Below, piece after piece: positions 51,685 to 58,688 of a stretch of 64,000 bases of DNA. Position 1 is the stretch's first letter. Every line of letters starts with the position of its first letter. The notes under the pieces were generated by a model. The model searched no databases. It worked only from the letters and a program-made list of their open reading frames with translations, and had not been told where the DNA came from. Made by a program: the position numbers and the translations under genes. Source of the DNA: Stutzerimonas stutzeri (GTDB taxonomy: Bacteria > Pseudomonadota > Gammaproteobacteria > Pseudomonadales > Pseudomonadaceae); contig NZ_CP073105.1 in the NCBI RefSeq assembly GCF_018138085.1, positions 186,001 to 250,000 on the forward strand, read 5' to 3'.

Positions 51685-52020
51685 TCAGGCCTCCAGCTCG
51701 AAGGGTTCGTGAATTGGCACGTAGGGCGTGGGTTTGCCGGTGTCGAGCACAACGCTCCAATACTTCGGCGGTCGGTCGGGTGGCATGTGTTTCTCGCAGG
51801 TAGAGGCCGGTATCACCGCCCATTCCGAGGCGAGGACTGTCCAGACACCAGCGATCTTGCCCATCCTTGTTGTGCGAATCGGCTGCACAGAGGCGGGGCG
51901 GCATTGGGCGCAGGGTGTGGACCGGGAGCGAGCGGGTTTCGCCACTTCGCGTCGGGACCAGCAGACAGAGCAGGCGCAATCCTCGGGGTGCGGCAGGCGC
52001 AGGTAGTTCGACAGACTCAT
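51685..52020 (-). CDS. Phage protein with CxxC pairs
   Basis: A 111-aa protein starting MSLSNYLRLP after a GGGG ribosome site. Cys pairs in 'HPEDCACSVCWSRREV' and 'TPCAQCRP' suggest a zinc-binding domain. A Trp-rich C-terminal half follows. It lies between the excisionase and a small membrane protein in the early operon. Function unknown. Confidence 0.65.
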   Translation of the reverse strand: MSLSNYLRLPHPEDCACSVCWSRREVAKPARSRSTPCAQCRPASVQPIRTTRMGKIAGVWTVLASEWAVIPASTCEKHMPPDRPPKYWSVVLDTGKPTPYVPIHEPFELEA

Positions 52021-52059
52021 ACGTCATCCCCTGGGCTGGCTTTCCGTAGGCGGCGCGGA

Positions 52060-52278
52060 TCATGCCGACCACTCCTTTTCCATGAGCTGCTGGGTCAGTA
52101 GCGCCACGTTGACCATCACGTACTTGCCGACCTTGTGCGACGGGATGTAGCCGTTGCGAATCCAGCCCCACACCACGTCATGCTCATTGCCCATGCGAAT
52201 CCAATCCGCGAACTCGCGCCAAGGCATCACCGGGGGCGGGCTGAGCAAGTCTTTAAGCGAGAGGTTGATTCCTTCCAT
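52060..52278 (-). CDS. Pf-like excisionase / early regulator
   Basis: A 72-aa basic protein starting MEGINLSLKD. The middle resembles the winged helix of excisionases ('GWIRNGYIPSHKVGKYVMVN'), where the 'YIPSHKVGKYVMVN' stretch reads like the wing-and-recognition segment of Xis/AlpA proteins. In Pf phages the first gene opposite the repressor is XisF, which promotes excision and activates replication. The operator cluster at 52331-52390 and a palindrome at 52311-52327 lie directly upstream. Confidence 0.78.
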   Translation of the reverse strand: MEGINLSLKDLLSPPPVMPWREFADWIRMGNEHDVVWGWIRNGYIPSHKVGKYVMVNVALLTQQLMEKEWSA

Positions 52279-52310
52279 GTCCTTGGCCTTTGTTGCACTA
52301 TGTTGGTCTT

Positions 52311-52390
52311 TATTAGCAAAGCTAATATCTGCGTAACATTTACTCTTGCGTAAAAGTTACACCTAATCAGATCATGCGTAAATGTTACGC
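52311..52390. promoter_or_regulatory. Repressor/excisionase control region with three operators and a palindrome
   Basis: Three related 15-bp sites follow GCGTAANNNTTACNC: 52331-52345 (last part degenerate), 52348-52362 and 52376-52390 (GCGTAAATGTTACGC, fully palindromic). TATTAGCAAAGCTAATA at 52311-52327 is a separate perfect palindrome. TTGCGT (52347) and GATCAT (52370), 17 bp apart, may be the repressor promoter. The layout fits a lysis-lysogeny switch. Confidence 0.7.
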
Positions 52391-52393
52391 ATC

Positions 52394-52678
52394 ATGAATT
52401 GTTCCTATATGGATTCAGTCCGAGATAGAGCGCTTCGATTGATACGGGTTGTCGGTCCGAAGCGGTTGAGCGAGAAGGGCGGCAAAAACTACGACCGCTG
52501 GCGCAACATCAGCAGCGAGAAAATCCGTATTGGAACGGAGGAGATCGGCATCCTCGCAGACTCGTTTCCCGAGTACGCCCTTTGGCTCGTCAGCGGCCGG
52601 ATTGAGCCCGAACATGGTCACCGAAGCCCGGAATTCGACGAGGCCAACCGAAACTTGCCCAGTCAGAGCGCGGGATAG
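52394..52678 (+). CDS. Pf-like phage repressor
   Basis: A 94-aa protein from ATG 52394, or 89 aa from ATG 52409; neither has a clear ribosome site. The centre is a DNA-binding domain of the atypical XRE kind ('RLSEKGGKNYDRWRNISSEK', 'IRIGTEEIGILADSFPEYAL') ending in 'WLVSGRIEPEHGHRSPEFDE', a pattern shared with Pf repressor C and similar immunity proteins. It is divergent from the excisionase gene and starts within 4-20 bp of the third operator, so autoregulation is likely. Confidence 0.78.
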   Translation: MNCSYMDSVRDRALRLIRVVGPKRLSEKGGKNYDRWRNISSEKIRIGTEEIGILADSFPEYALWLVSGRIEPEHGHRSPEFDEANRNLPSQSAG

Positions 52679-52736
52679 CGATCACAACGGAAGTGACTAG
52701 GCGCTGGTACGCCCGAACGACAGGGAGAGGTTAGGT

Positions 52737-53300
52737 ATGAAGGCTGATTGGAACGACGCCCCGGAATACATCACAAGGCACCCACGCAAAAGCCGAACGC
52801 TAGCGAAGCTGATCCCTGGTCTGATCGGCACCGTTATTACGCTAGCGGTTCTCCAGATGGCAGGCTCAGCGTTCCTCCAGGGCACCGCACAGCGCATTGC
52901 CGAAAAGCGCATTCAGCCTAAGCCAGCCCCTGCCGCTGAAATTAGCCAAGCAGAGCCAGAGTCCCTTAAAGACTGGGATAAAATTGTAGATGAAGTAGCA
53001 ACGCAGGGTGCAAATCCTCAACTTCAATCCTCCTCGCGGCAAGCCCGCACCGTGGATTTGCAGCCCAGTAAGCAGACGATTTTTTCCGACTCCAACTATG
53101 TGCCCCGGGGAGCTGACAACGTTGTCACTTACAAGGAGCCGTCTAAGCTAGTAGAGCTTACCGAGCCCGTCGCAAAAAGAGAGATTACAATTGTTGGTCA
53201 AAAATCGAGCATGAAGGACCGCGCATGTTGGCCGCACAAAGAAGGATCTTTAGCGCGGCGAAACTGCCGGTCAAATATTGGATTGAATTTCCGAGACTGA
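52737..53300 (+). CDS. Unknown [10 protein letters not shown] membrane protein, prophage cargo
   Basis: I do not recognise this 187-aa protein. It begins 58 bp after the repressor on the same strand. One membrane helix is clear (about residues 25-47, 'LIPGLIGTVITLAVLQMAGS'). A Pro/Glu/Gln-rich linker follows, then a conserved-looking C-terminal block with two Cys ('GQKSSMKDRACWPHKEGSLA', 'RRNCRSNIGLNFRD'). Expressed beside the repressor, it could act in the lysogen, for example in superinfection exclusion; this is a guess from position. Its codon use is less GC-rich than the phage core. Confidence 0.6.
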   Translation: MKADWNDAPEYITRHPRKSRTLAKLIPGLIGTVITLAVLQMAGSAFLQGTAQRIAEKRIQPKPAPAAEISQAEPESLKDWDKIVDEVATQGANPQLQSSSRQARTVDLQPSKQTIFSDSNYVPRGADNVVTYKEPSKLVELTEPVAKREITIVGQKSSMKDRACWPHKEGSLARRNCRSNIGLNFRD

Positions 53301-53310
53301 ATCCGTGAAA

Positions 53311-53345
53311 ACAAAAAAGCCCTAATTGAGTGCCAATTAGAGCTT
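53311..53345 (-). terminator. Terminator of the toxin-antitoxin-chaperone operon
   Basis: On the minus strand AAGCTCTAATTG, a 5-nt loop and CAATTAGGGCTT form a stem (one mismatch) followed by TTTTTTGTTTT. It lies 31 bp beyond the SecB-like gene stop and marks the end of the cargo operon. Confidence 0.8.
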
Positions 53346-53375
53346 GAGAGAGTCGTGCAAATTTTCAGGAAAAGC

Positions 53376-53789
53376 TTATAAGTCCTCAGACCTATCTATG
53401 TTCTTTCTAAGTTCCACAAAGTTGACAGATGGCAGCATGACAGGTGAATAGCCACAGTTAAGCGTGAGGTTGGAGATAAAGGCTCTCAGAAACGGATACG
53501 CGATAGCCGGAGCGTTGACGTAAGGGAAGTTACCTTTTCTAAAGGTCTCGTCCATTTCGCGATCTGTATGGAATTCAGATTCGTATACAACATGAATTGT
53601 CTTTTGTTCTTCGGTTATTAAAGTTAGATCGAACGTTACATAAAAACAGTCAGTGTCAAAGCTAACGTCCACACTAAATCTAGCTTTCCCTGCTCCAGGG
53701 GTTTGCTTCTGATCATCGATATCTTCTGCTGCATCGAAATCGGTGATCAGTAGTTTTAAAACCTTAGTGTCCGTAATATTAATCTTCAT
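53376..53789 (-). CDS. SecB-like chaperone of a toxin-antitoxin-chaperone system (CmdC-like)
   Basis: The 137-aa product resembles the export chaperone SecB over its C-terminal half: 'NAPAIAYPFLRAFISNLTLN' then 'GYSPVMLPSVNFVELRKNID', matching SecB's pattern of an aromatic/Pro helix followed by LxPVNF. The N-terminal half is beta-rich ('RFSVDVSFDTDCFYVTFDLT') as in SecB. Solitary SecB-like genes next to toxin-antitoxin pairs encode dedicated chaperones that fold and protect the antitoxin. Its ATG shares one base with the antitoxin stop codon. It is the last gene of the operon, before a terminator. Confidence 0.82.
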   Translation of the reverse strand: MKINITDTKVLKLLITDFDAAEDIDDQKQTPGAGKARFSVDVSFDTDCFYVTFDLTLITEEQKTIHVVYESEFHTDREMDETFRKGNFPYVNAPAIAYPFLRAFISNLTLNCGYSPVMLPSVNFVELRKNIDRSEDL

Positions 53790-54064
53790 TACGCAGCCAA
53801 TTCCAAAATGGATTCGCCAGCGTATTCGTCATCATTTGCGCAATCAAAGTAGCCCGGCTGAATTGCATCGAAATACGCTTTAAACGTTTTATGAAATGAC
53901 TCAGTGTTAACTACATAGCTATTTAGGTTGCTCTCAATATAAGTTAGGAAATCTTCTATTGAGGGGCCTGTCTGGCAATAAGAATCCAAACGCTCCATGG
54001 TTTCTTCATGCGTATAGGAGTCGAGCCTTTTTTCTAGCAAAGCAAAATATTCTTCAGTGTTCAT
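53789..54064 (-). CDS. Antitoxin of the toxin-antitoxin-chaperone system (CmdA-like)
   Basis: A 91-aa, strongly acidic, helical protein (start 'MNTEEYFALLEKRLDSYTHE' at 54064, after GGAG). It lies 13 bp after the toxin gene and overlaps the chaperone start by 1 bp. No DNA-binding domain is obvious. The C-terminal 17 residues read C-ANDDEYAGESILELAA, which resembles a pseudomonad ssrA degradation tag (AND-D-x-Y-A...LAA) and would suit a ClpXP-degraded, chaperone-protected antitoxin. The longer open frame upstream overlaps the toxin gene and is not used. Confidence 0.7.
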   Translation of the reverse strand: MNTEEYFALLEKRLDSYTHEETMERLDSYCQTGPSIEDFLTYIESNLNSYVVNTESFHKTFKAYFDAIQPGYFDCANDDEYAGESILELAA

Positions 54065-54077
54065 GCTATTGCTCCAG

Positions 54078-54653
54078 TCACTTACCGTCCATGAAATGTT
54101 TTGGATAGACAAATCTTCTGAATGTGACGGTCTCATCTTTATAAGCTGGATAGACGCACATTTGATGCCTTTCCCCAAGCAAAAGTTCCTCGAACCCGCG
54201 AGCTTCGCTTGTCTGTTTCCGCGATCTAACAAAAGGAACAGCGCTTGTTCCTTTAGCAACATCCTTAGCTTTTATCGCCCAGTAACGAAATATCATTTCG
54301 GATCCGGGTTTTTCTCTTTCCTCAAGAAGCCACGAAACGACTGAGGAAACACAGAGTTTATTTCCAAATCGCGAAGAAAACCTTTTAATAATATTTGCAA
54401 AGAGAATCTGATCATTAACAGAACCGACCAGGTCTAAAAGGTTTTCTCTATGAATAGAAATGTTGAATTCAGAAACAACATTTTCTTCATCTTTACGCCA
54501 TCTCCTGGCCCAGTGATCGCTATCGGTCCAGAAATAATAGCCTTGTCCAAGCCATTGGTTATGTGGGCGGCTTAAAAAAGGCACTTTCTCTTTTAGTTCA
54601 TCTTTGGAGCCTTGTGCTCTACAAGAATGATAACCAAGTACCTCATAATTCAT
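54078..54653 (-). CDS. ADP-ribosyltransferase-like toxin (CmdT-like)
   Basis: The 191-aa product starts at MNYEVLGYHS (54653). It has the signature of a compact ADP-ribosyltransferase fold: 'LGYHSC' with His9, and 'NQWLGQGYYFWTDSDHWARR' (residues 32-51) like the 'GxGxYFW' NAD-binding strand of H-Y type enzymes. A late 'ERHQMCVYPAYKD' may hold the third catalytic position. The order toxin - small acidic protein - SecB-like chaperone is that of CmdTAC, in which CmdT ADP-ribosylates mRNA during phage infection. The first gene of an AT-rich operon, it is preceded by palindromic operators. Target and activity are inferred. Confidence 0.68.
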   Translation of the reverse strand: MNYEVLGYHSCRAQGSKDELKEKVPFLSRPHNQWLGQGYYFWTDSDHWARRWRKDEENVVSEFNISIHRENLLDLVGSVNDQILFANIIKRFSSRFGNKLCVSSVVSWLLEEREKPGSEMIFRYWAIKAKDVAKGTSAVPFVRSRKQTSEARGFEELLLGERHQMCVYPAYKDETVTFRRFVYPKHFMDGK

Positions 54654-54692
54654 AGATGCATATTCCGTTGCACCGGCTAGGAAGCCGGCGGA

Positions 54693-54766
54693 GTATAGCA
54701 TGTGCTATACCGCTATTACAATAGCGAAGTTAACTCTAACTACCTGTATAGCAGGTATTACAATAC
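54693..54766. promoter_or_regulatory. Palindrome array upstream of the toxin operon
   Basis: Perfect palindromes GTATAGCATGTGCTATAC (54693-54710) and CGCTATTACAATAGCG (54711-54726) abut each other. ACCTGTATAGCAGGT (54742-54756) and GTATTACAATAC (54755-54766) form a second, similar pair. The cores GTATAGCA and TATTACAATA each occur twice in the same order, so this looks like two copies of a bipartite operator starting 40 bp before the toxin ATG. Confidence 0.65.
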
Positions 54767-54822
54767 ATACACTTGAATATTAAATAGCGAGGCAACTTAA
54801 AGTTAGCAAACGTAATGGATGA

Positions 54823-54841
54823 AGTGTCGAAAAGTGTCGAA
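54823..54841. promoter_or_regulatory. Candidate integrase arm-type sites, right end
   Basis: AGTGTCGAA at 54823-54831 and 54833-54841, same orientation as the pair near attL. About 20 bp further on, AATGACCAAAAATGACCAATG adds a second direct repeat. Both lie in the noncoding 220 bp between the toxin operators and attR; no gene is credible in this stretch. Confidence 0.55.
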
Positions 54842-54947
54842 AAAAATAGCCACCAATGACCAAAAATGACCAATGTTAGCTGTACCTTACGCAACGATAG
54901 CCTGTATTGGCGCGCGTATGCTAGTAACGGGCTTATCAAAAACAGGA

Positions 54948-54986
54948 TTTGAAGCCCGGCCGCACCACCGGGTGCGATTGCCTTCC
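54948..54986. repeat. selC: attR: 39-bp fragment of selC
   Basis: An exact copy of the 5' 39 nt of selC (minus strand), ending at the anticodon loop, 46 bp downstream of the selB stop. It marks where selC originally began and is now a dead 5' fragment. Confidence 0.92.
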
Positions 54987-55032
54987 AGAAGTGGCAAGAC
55001 CGGCATTTGGCGCCGGTCAGTGTGCGAGCAGC

Positions 55033-56949
55033 CTACCTGAGCTCGACCTCCGAGGCCAAGGCGCTGTCGGGGCGGATTTTGCGTTCGTTGCCGAAGCGTC
55101 GGGTCAGGCCGATGCGGTCGAAGTGTTCGAGCAGTTGGATGCTGCGTTTGCGGCCGAGCTGGATCTGGTCGCGGAAGGCGGCGGCGCGGATCACGCCGGC
55201 CTGGCGTTCCATATCCAGTATCTGGTTGGCCAGTTGGCGGATGGTTGAGTCGGGGTAGAACAGGTCCTTGACCACTTGTTGCAGCTCGCCGATGCGGGAC
55301 AGTTTGCGCAGCAGGTGGCGAACCCGGTCTTCCTCGATGTCCAGCGCGCCGGCCAGGTCGCGCACCCAAGGCGGGTTGAAGCGGGCCGATTCGAGCAACG
55401 GCCAGAGCCGGGCTTTCAGGGCTTCCTCTTCTTCGCTCAGGCGCACCCGGTGTCCCGGCAGGTGCAGCCAGGGGCCGCTGGCTTCGATCTTGCCTGCCGC
55501 CAGGGCTTGCTCGAGCAGGGCGAGGTAAACAGGTCGCTCGAGCTGCGGCAGCGCATAGCGGCGCAGGCGGTCGCGGTCCGGTCCGAGTTCATCCGGTTGT
55601 GTTTCGTGGAAGCGTTGGAGCGCTGCGACCAGGCTCTGTTCGAGGTAGTCCCAGGTGCCGCGGTCGAACAGCCTTGGGCCTAGCCGCGTGTTGATCTCCA
55701 CCGCCTCCTCCGGCAGACGCCAGGTCTGCCGTGGCCGGTTGAACTGACGCTCCAGCGAGGCCGGTTCCAGGCCGTTGATGGCGCTGGGTAGCAGCGCCGG
55801 CAGGATATCTTCGAGGGTTTCGCCGGACAGCGCGCGCAAGACTGCCAGCCGTGCCTGGCGGTGCCGGTTGCGCGGCGGGGCGAAGGGGTCGAGCACTCGG
55901 CCGCCACCGAGGGTGCGCTGCGCGGACTGGTCACGCAGCACCACGCGGTCGCCGTGAACCGCGTGGGCCGGTGCGTTAAGCAGCAGCTGTGCGTGTACGT
56001 GGCCGCCGGGCGCGAGGCATTCGCCTTCCAGCAGGGCGATCCGGCCGGTGACGTCCTGGGCGCCGAGATGGATATGCACCGGGGTCCAGTGCCGCAACTC
56101 GCGCGCTTCACCGGGCAACAGGGTGAATTCGATGTCGATGCGTCGGGTGGGGGCCTGCAGTTCGGGATTCAGCAGCCAGTCGCCGCGGTTGATCTGCTCG
56201 ACCGCCAGGCGATAACCCGCCAGGTTCAGGGCGACCCGCTGGCCGGCGTGCGCCTCTTGTGCCGCCTGGTTCTGGGCGTGCAGCCCGCGTACCCGCACGG
56301 TTCGGCCGGCGGGGCTCAGCGCCAGTTCGTCACCTACCTGAACGCGGCCCGCGAAGGCCGTGCCGGTCACCACGACGCCGGCGCCGGTGACGCTGAAGGT
56401 CCGGTCGATGGCGAGGCGGAAATGGCCGTCTTCGCTGCGCGCGCGTACGTCGGCGGCCTGTGCGATCAGCGCGGCACGAAGCGCATCGATGCCTTCGCCG
56501 GTAATGCTGGATACCGGGAAGATCGGCGCTCCGGCCAGCGGACCGGCTTGCAGCAGTGCTTCGACCTGCTGGCGTACTTCGGCGACGCGCGGCGCTTCGA
56601 CGCGGTCGATCTTGGTCAGCGCCACCAGTGCGCGACGAATGCCGAGCAGCTCGACGATAGCCAGGTGCTCGCGGGTCTGCGGCATCACCCCGTCATCGGC
56701 GGCGATCACCAGCAGTACGCAGTCGACGCCGCAGGCACCGGCCAGCATGTTGTGCACGAAGCGCTCATGGCCGGGCACGTCGATGAATCCGGTGAGGTCG
56801 GACTCGCCCAGCGAGGCGTAGAGATAGCCGAGATCGATGGTGATGCCGCGCAGGCGCTCTTCGCGGCGACGGTCGCCTTCCTGCCCGGTCAGTGCCTTGA
56901 GCAGCGCGGTCTTGCCATGGTCGATATGGCCGGCGGTGCCGATGATCAT
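55033..56949 (-). CDS. selB: Selenocysteine-specific elongation factor SelB
   Basis: SelB carries Sec-tRNA to UGA codons marked by a SECIS hairpin. The 638-aa protein starts at 56949 ([14 protein letters not shown]), overlapping the selA stop (ATGA). The G domain has G1 'GHIDHGKT', G3 '[15 protein letters not shown]' and G4 'ALTKID'. EF-Tu-like beta domains follow, then a C-terminal series of winged helices that bind SECIS RNA ('[20 protein letters not shown]'). selB was followed directly by selC until the prophage split the locus. Confidence 0.95.
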   Translation of the reverse strand: MIIGTAGHIDHGKTALLKALTGQEGDRRREERLRGITIDLGYLYASLGESDLTGFIDVPGHERFVHNMLAGACGVDCVLLVIAADDGVMPQTREHLAIVELLGIRRALVALTKIDRVEAPRVAEVRQQVEALLQAGPLAGAPIFPVSSITGEGIDALRAALIAQAADVRARSEDGHFRLAIDRTFSVTGAGVVVTGTAFAGRVQVGDELALSPAGRTVRVRGLHAQNQAAQEAHAGQRVALNLAGYRLAVEQINRGDWLLNPELQAPTRRIDIEFTLLPGEARELRHWTPVHIHLGAQDVTGRIALLEGECLAPGGHVHAQLLLNAPAHAVHGDRVVLRDQSAQRTLGGGRVLDPFAPPRNRHRQARLAVLRALSGETLEDILPALLPSAINGLEPASLERQFNRPRQTWRLPEEAVEINTRLGPRLFDRGTWDYLEQSLVAALQRFHETQPDELGPDRDRLRRYALPQLERPVYLALLEQALAAGKIEASGPWLHLPGHRVRLSEEEEALKARLWPLLESARFNPPWVRDLAGALDIEEDRVRHLLRKLSRIGELQQVVKDLFYPDSTIRQLANQILDMERQAGVIRAAAFRDQIQLGRKRSIQLLEHFDRIGLTRRFGNERKIRPDSALASEVELR

Positions 56950-58355
56950 GACGCCAGCTCCTGCTGCAGATGTGGCAGTTGTTCCAGCAGTGCCGGCTCG
57001 TCGTCCAGCTGGCGCAGGTCGAGCCAGAGCGCGTCGTCGGCGACGCGGCCCAGAATCGGAATCGGCAGGCAGCGCAGCGCTTCTTCCAGCTGACGCAGGC
57101 TGCGGCCACGCAGACGCCTGGGCTGCTGTGGGCGGATGCACAGCGCGGCGCTGGGCAGGCGGGCCACCGGCTGAGCGCCGCTGCCGATCATGCCCAGGGC
57201 ATCGCACACGGTGACCTGCCAGTGTTCACCAAGCGCGGAAACCAATGCTGGTGCGAGCCGTTCGGCCTGGGCGCGAATCTCTACCTGCGGGCGGCTCAGC
57301 AGGCGCAGGCTGGTCAGGCGCTCACCGAGGCGATCGGGGTCGCGGTAGAGATTGAGCACGGCTTCGAGCGCCGCCAGGGTCAGTTTGTCGACACGCAGCG
57401 CGCGCTTGAGCGGGTTCTTCTTGATCTTCTGGATCAGCTCGCGACGCCCGACGATCAGCCCTGCCTGTGGCCCGCCAAGCAGCTTGTCGCCGCTGAAGGT
57501 GACGATGTCGGCGCCATCACGCAGCGCCTCCTGCACAGTCGGCTCTTTCGGCAGGCCCCAGCGCGACAGGTCTACGAGGCTGCCGCTGCCCAGGTCTTCG
57601 AGCAGCGGCAGGCCGTGGACGCGGGCGATGGCCGCCAGTTCGGCCGTGGCGACGCTGCTGGTGAAGCCTTGCACACTGTAGTTGCTGGTATGCACGCGCA
57701 TCAGCAAGCCGCTGCGTGGGTTGATGGCGTTTTTATAGTCGCGCGCATGGGTGCGATTGGTAGTGCCGACCTCGTGCAGCTTCACACCCGCGCGGGCCAT
57801 GATGTCGGGGATGCGAAAGGCGCCGCCGATCTCGATCAGCTCGCCGCGCGAGATGATGCCTTCCTTGCGTGCGCCGAGGCTGCTCAGCGCCAGCAGCACG
57901 GCAGCGGCGTTGTTGTTGACCACGGTGACGGCTTCGGCACCGGTCAGTTCGCGGATCAACCCTTCGATCAGATCGTCACGGTCGCCGCGCTTGCCGCTGG
58001 CCAGGTCGAATTCCAGATTCAGCGGATAACGCGCCGCCAGGGTGATCGCTTCGATGGCTTCATCCGGTAGCAGGGCGCGGCCGAGGTTGGTATGCAACAC
58101 GGTACCGGTGAGGTTGAACACGCGGCGTACGCGGCTGCGATGCTGGTTGGCCAGGCGCTCACCGGCGCGGCCGGCGAGTACCGCTTCGGACAGTTCCAGC
58201 GCCGCGAGTTGGCCCTGGCGGACCGGTTCGCGCAGCTCGTCGAGCAGGTCGCGCAGGGTGCCCAGCAGCGCTTCGCGTCCATAACGCTGGTGCAGCGGCT
58301 CGCAGGCGGGTGCGCGGAGCAGGCGGTCGACCGAAGGCAGGCGAATACTGCTCAT
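56946..58355 (-). CDS. selA: L-seryl-tRNA(Sec) selenium transferase SelA
   Basis: SelA converts Ser-tRNA(Sec) to Sec-tRNA(Sec) using selenophosphate and pyridoxal phosphate. The 469-aa product from [10 protein letters not shown] (58355) has the SelA N-terminal domain, '[20 protein letters not shown]', '[20 protein letters not shown]', and the PLP-lysine at about residue 291 in '[20 protein letters not shown]'. It overlaps selB by 4 bp. No formate dehydrogenase or selD gene is in the window; these are presumably elsewhere. Confidence 0.95.
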   Translation of the reverse strand: MSSIRLPSVDRLLRAPACEPLHQRYGREALLGTLRDLLDELREPVRQGQLAALELSEAVLAGRAGERLANQHRSRVRRVFNLTGTVLHTNLGRALLPDEAIEAITLAARYPLNLEFDLASGKRGDRDDLIEGLIRELTGAEAVTVVNNNAAAVLLALSSLGARKEGIISRGELIEIGGAFRIPDIMARAGVKLHEVGTTNRTHARDYKNAINPRSGLLMRVHTSNYSVQGFTSSVATAELAAIARVHGLPLLEDLGSGSLVDLSRWGLPKEPTVQEALRDGADIVTFSGDKLLGGPQAGLIVGRRELIQKIKKNPLKRALRVDKLTLAALEAVLNLYRDPDRLGERLTSLRLLSRPQVEIRAQAERLAPALVSALGEHWQVTVCDALGMIGSGAQPVARLPSAALCIRPQQPRRLRGRSLRQLEEALRCLPIPILGRVADDALWLDLRQLDDEPALLEQLPHLQQELAS

Positions 58356-58644
58356 AGCTGACGATCCGGATGGCGATTCGGTGAGGGCAGGGCGATGGGT
58401 GCGCGAGCCGTGCTGGTGGCGCTGAACCCGGTTGCGACGTTGCCTGGCACGCAGGACTCCAATCATTTTTCTGCTTCGCGATCAGCATAGACGCTCATTT
58501 CTTCGCAGGGTTCAGCTCGGCGGGTGGTAACGGGTGGCGCGGGGAGATTTGACCTAACGCCGGCCTGTAGGTGGGTAGGTCCGGTCTTCAGGCTGTTCTG
58601 GAGGCGCTGATGATCGCTCCGGTCGATCACGAATTACAGAAACG

Positions 58645-58670
58645 ACAAACCCGGGCAAGCCCGGGTTTGT
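58645..58670. terminator. Bidirectional terminator-like hairpin after the Tim44-like gene
   Basis: A perfect 12-bp stem, ACAAACCCGGGC / GCCCGGGTTTGT, with a 2-nt loop, 18 bp beyond the Tim44-like stop. The surrounding gap 58356-58688 otherwise holds the selA upstream region, where I see no clear promoter. Confidence 0.75.
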
Positions 58671-58688
58671 AGGGGACCGCTACGTGGG

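Larger units (their letters stand above)
44779..54986. mobile_element. Pf1-like filamentous prophage (inovirus) integrated in selC
   Basis: The element is bounded by a perfect 39-bp direct repeat (44779-44817 within selC; 54948-54986), giving a 10,169-bp unit. Genes read mostly on the minus strand in Pf order: excisionase, two small genes, ssDNA-binding protein, small zinc and membrane proteins, major coat, attachment protein, gpVI-like, Zot ATPase, Rep and tyrosine integrase. A repressor is divergent. Beyond the repressor is a cargo segment (52737-54660) of visibly higher AT content, holding one membrane-protein gene and a toxin-antitoxin-chaperone operon. All core genes look intact, so it may be active. 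Confidence 0.9.

Noticed and set aside
52394..52678. Reading the small divergent phage gene as an antitoxin
   Set aside because: Its place opposite the excisionase, the operator cluster and the WLVSGRIEPEHG tail fit a Pf repressor better.
54736..54939. A 67-codon minus-strand frame between the toxin operators and attR
   Set aside because: It overlaps operator palindromes and direct repeats and lacks a ribosome site and any family pattern.
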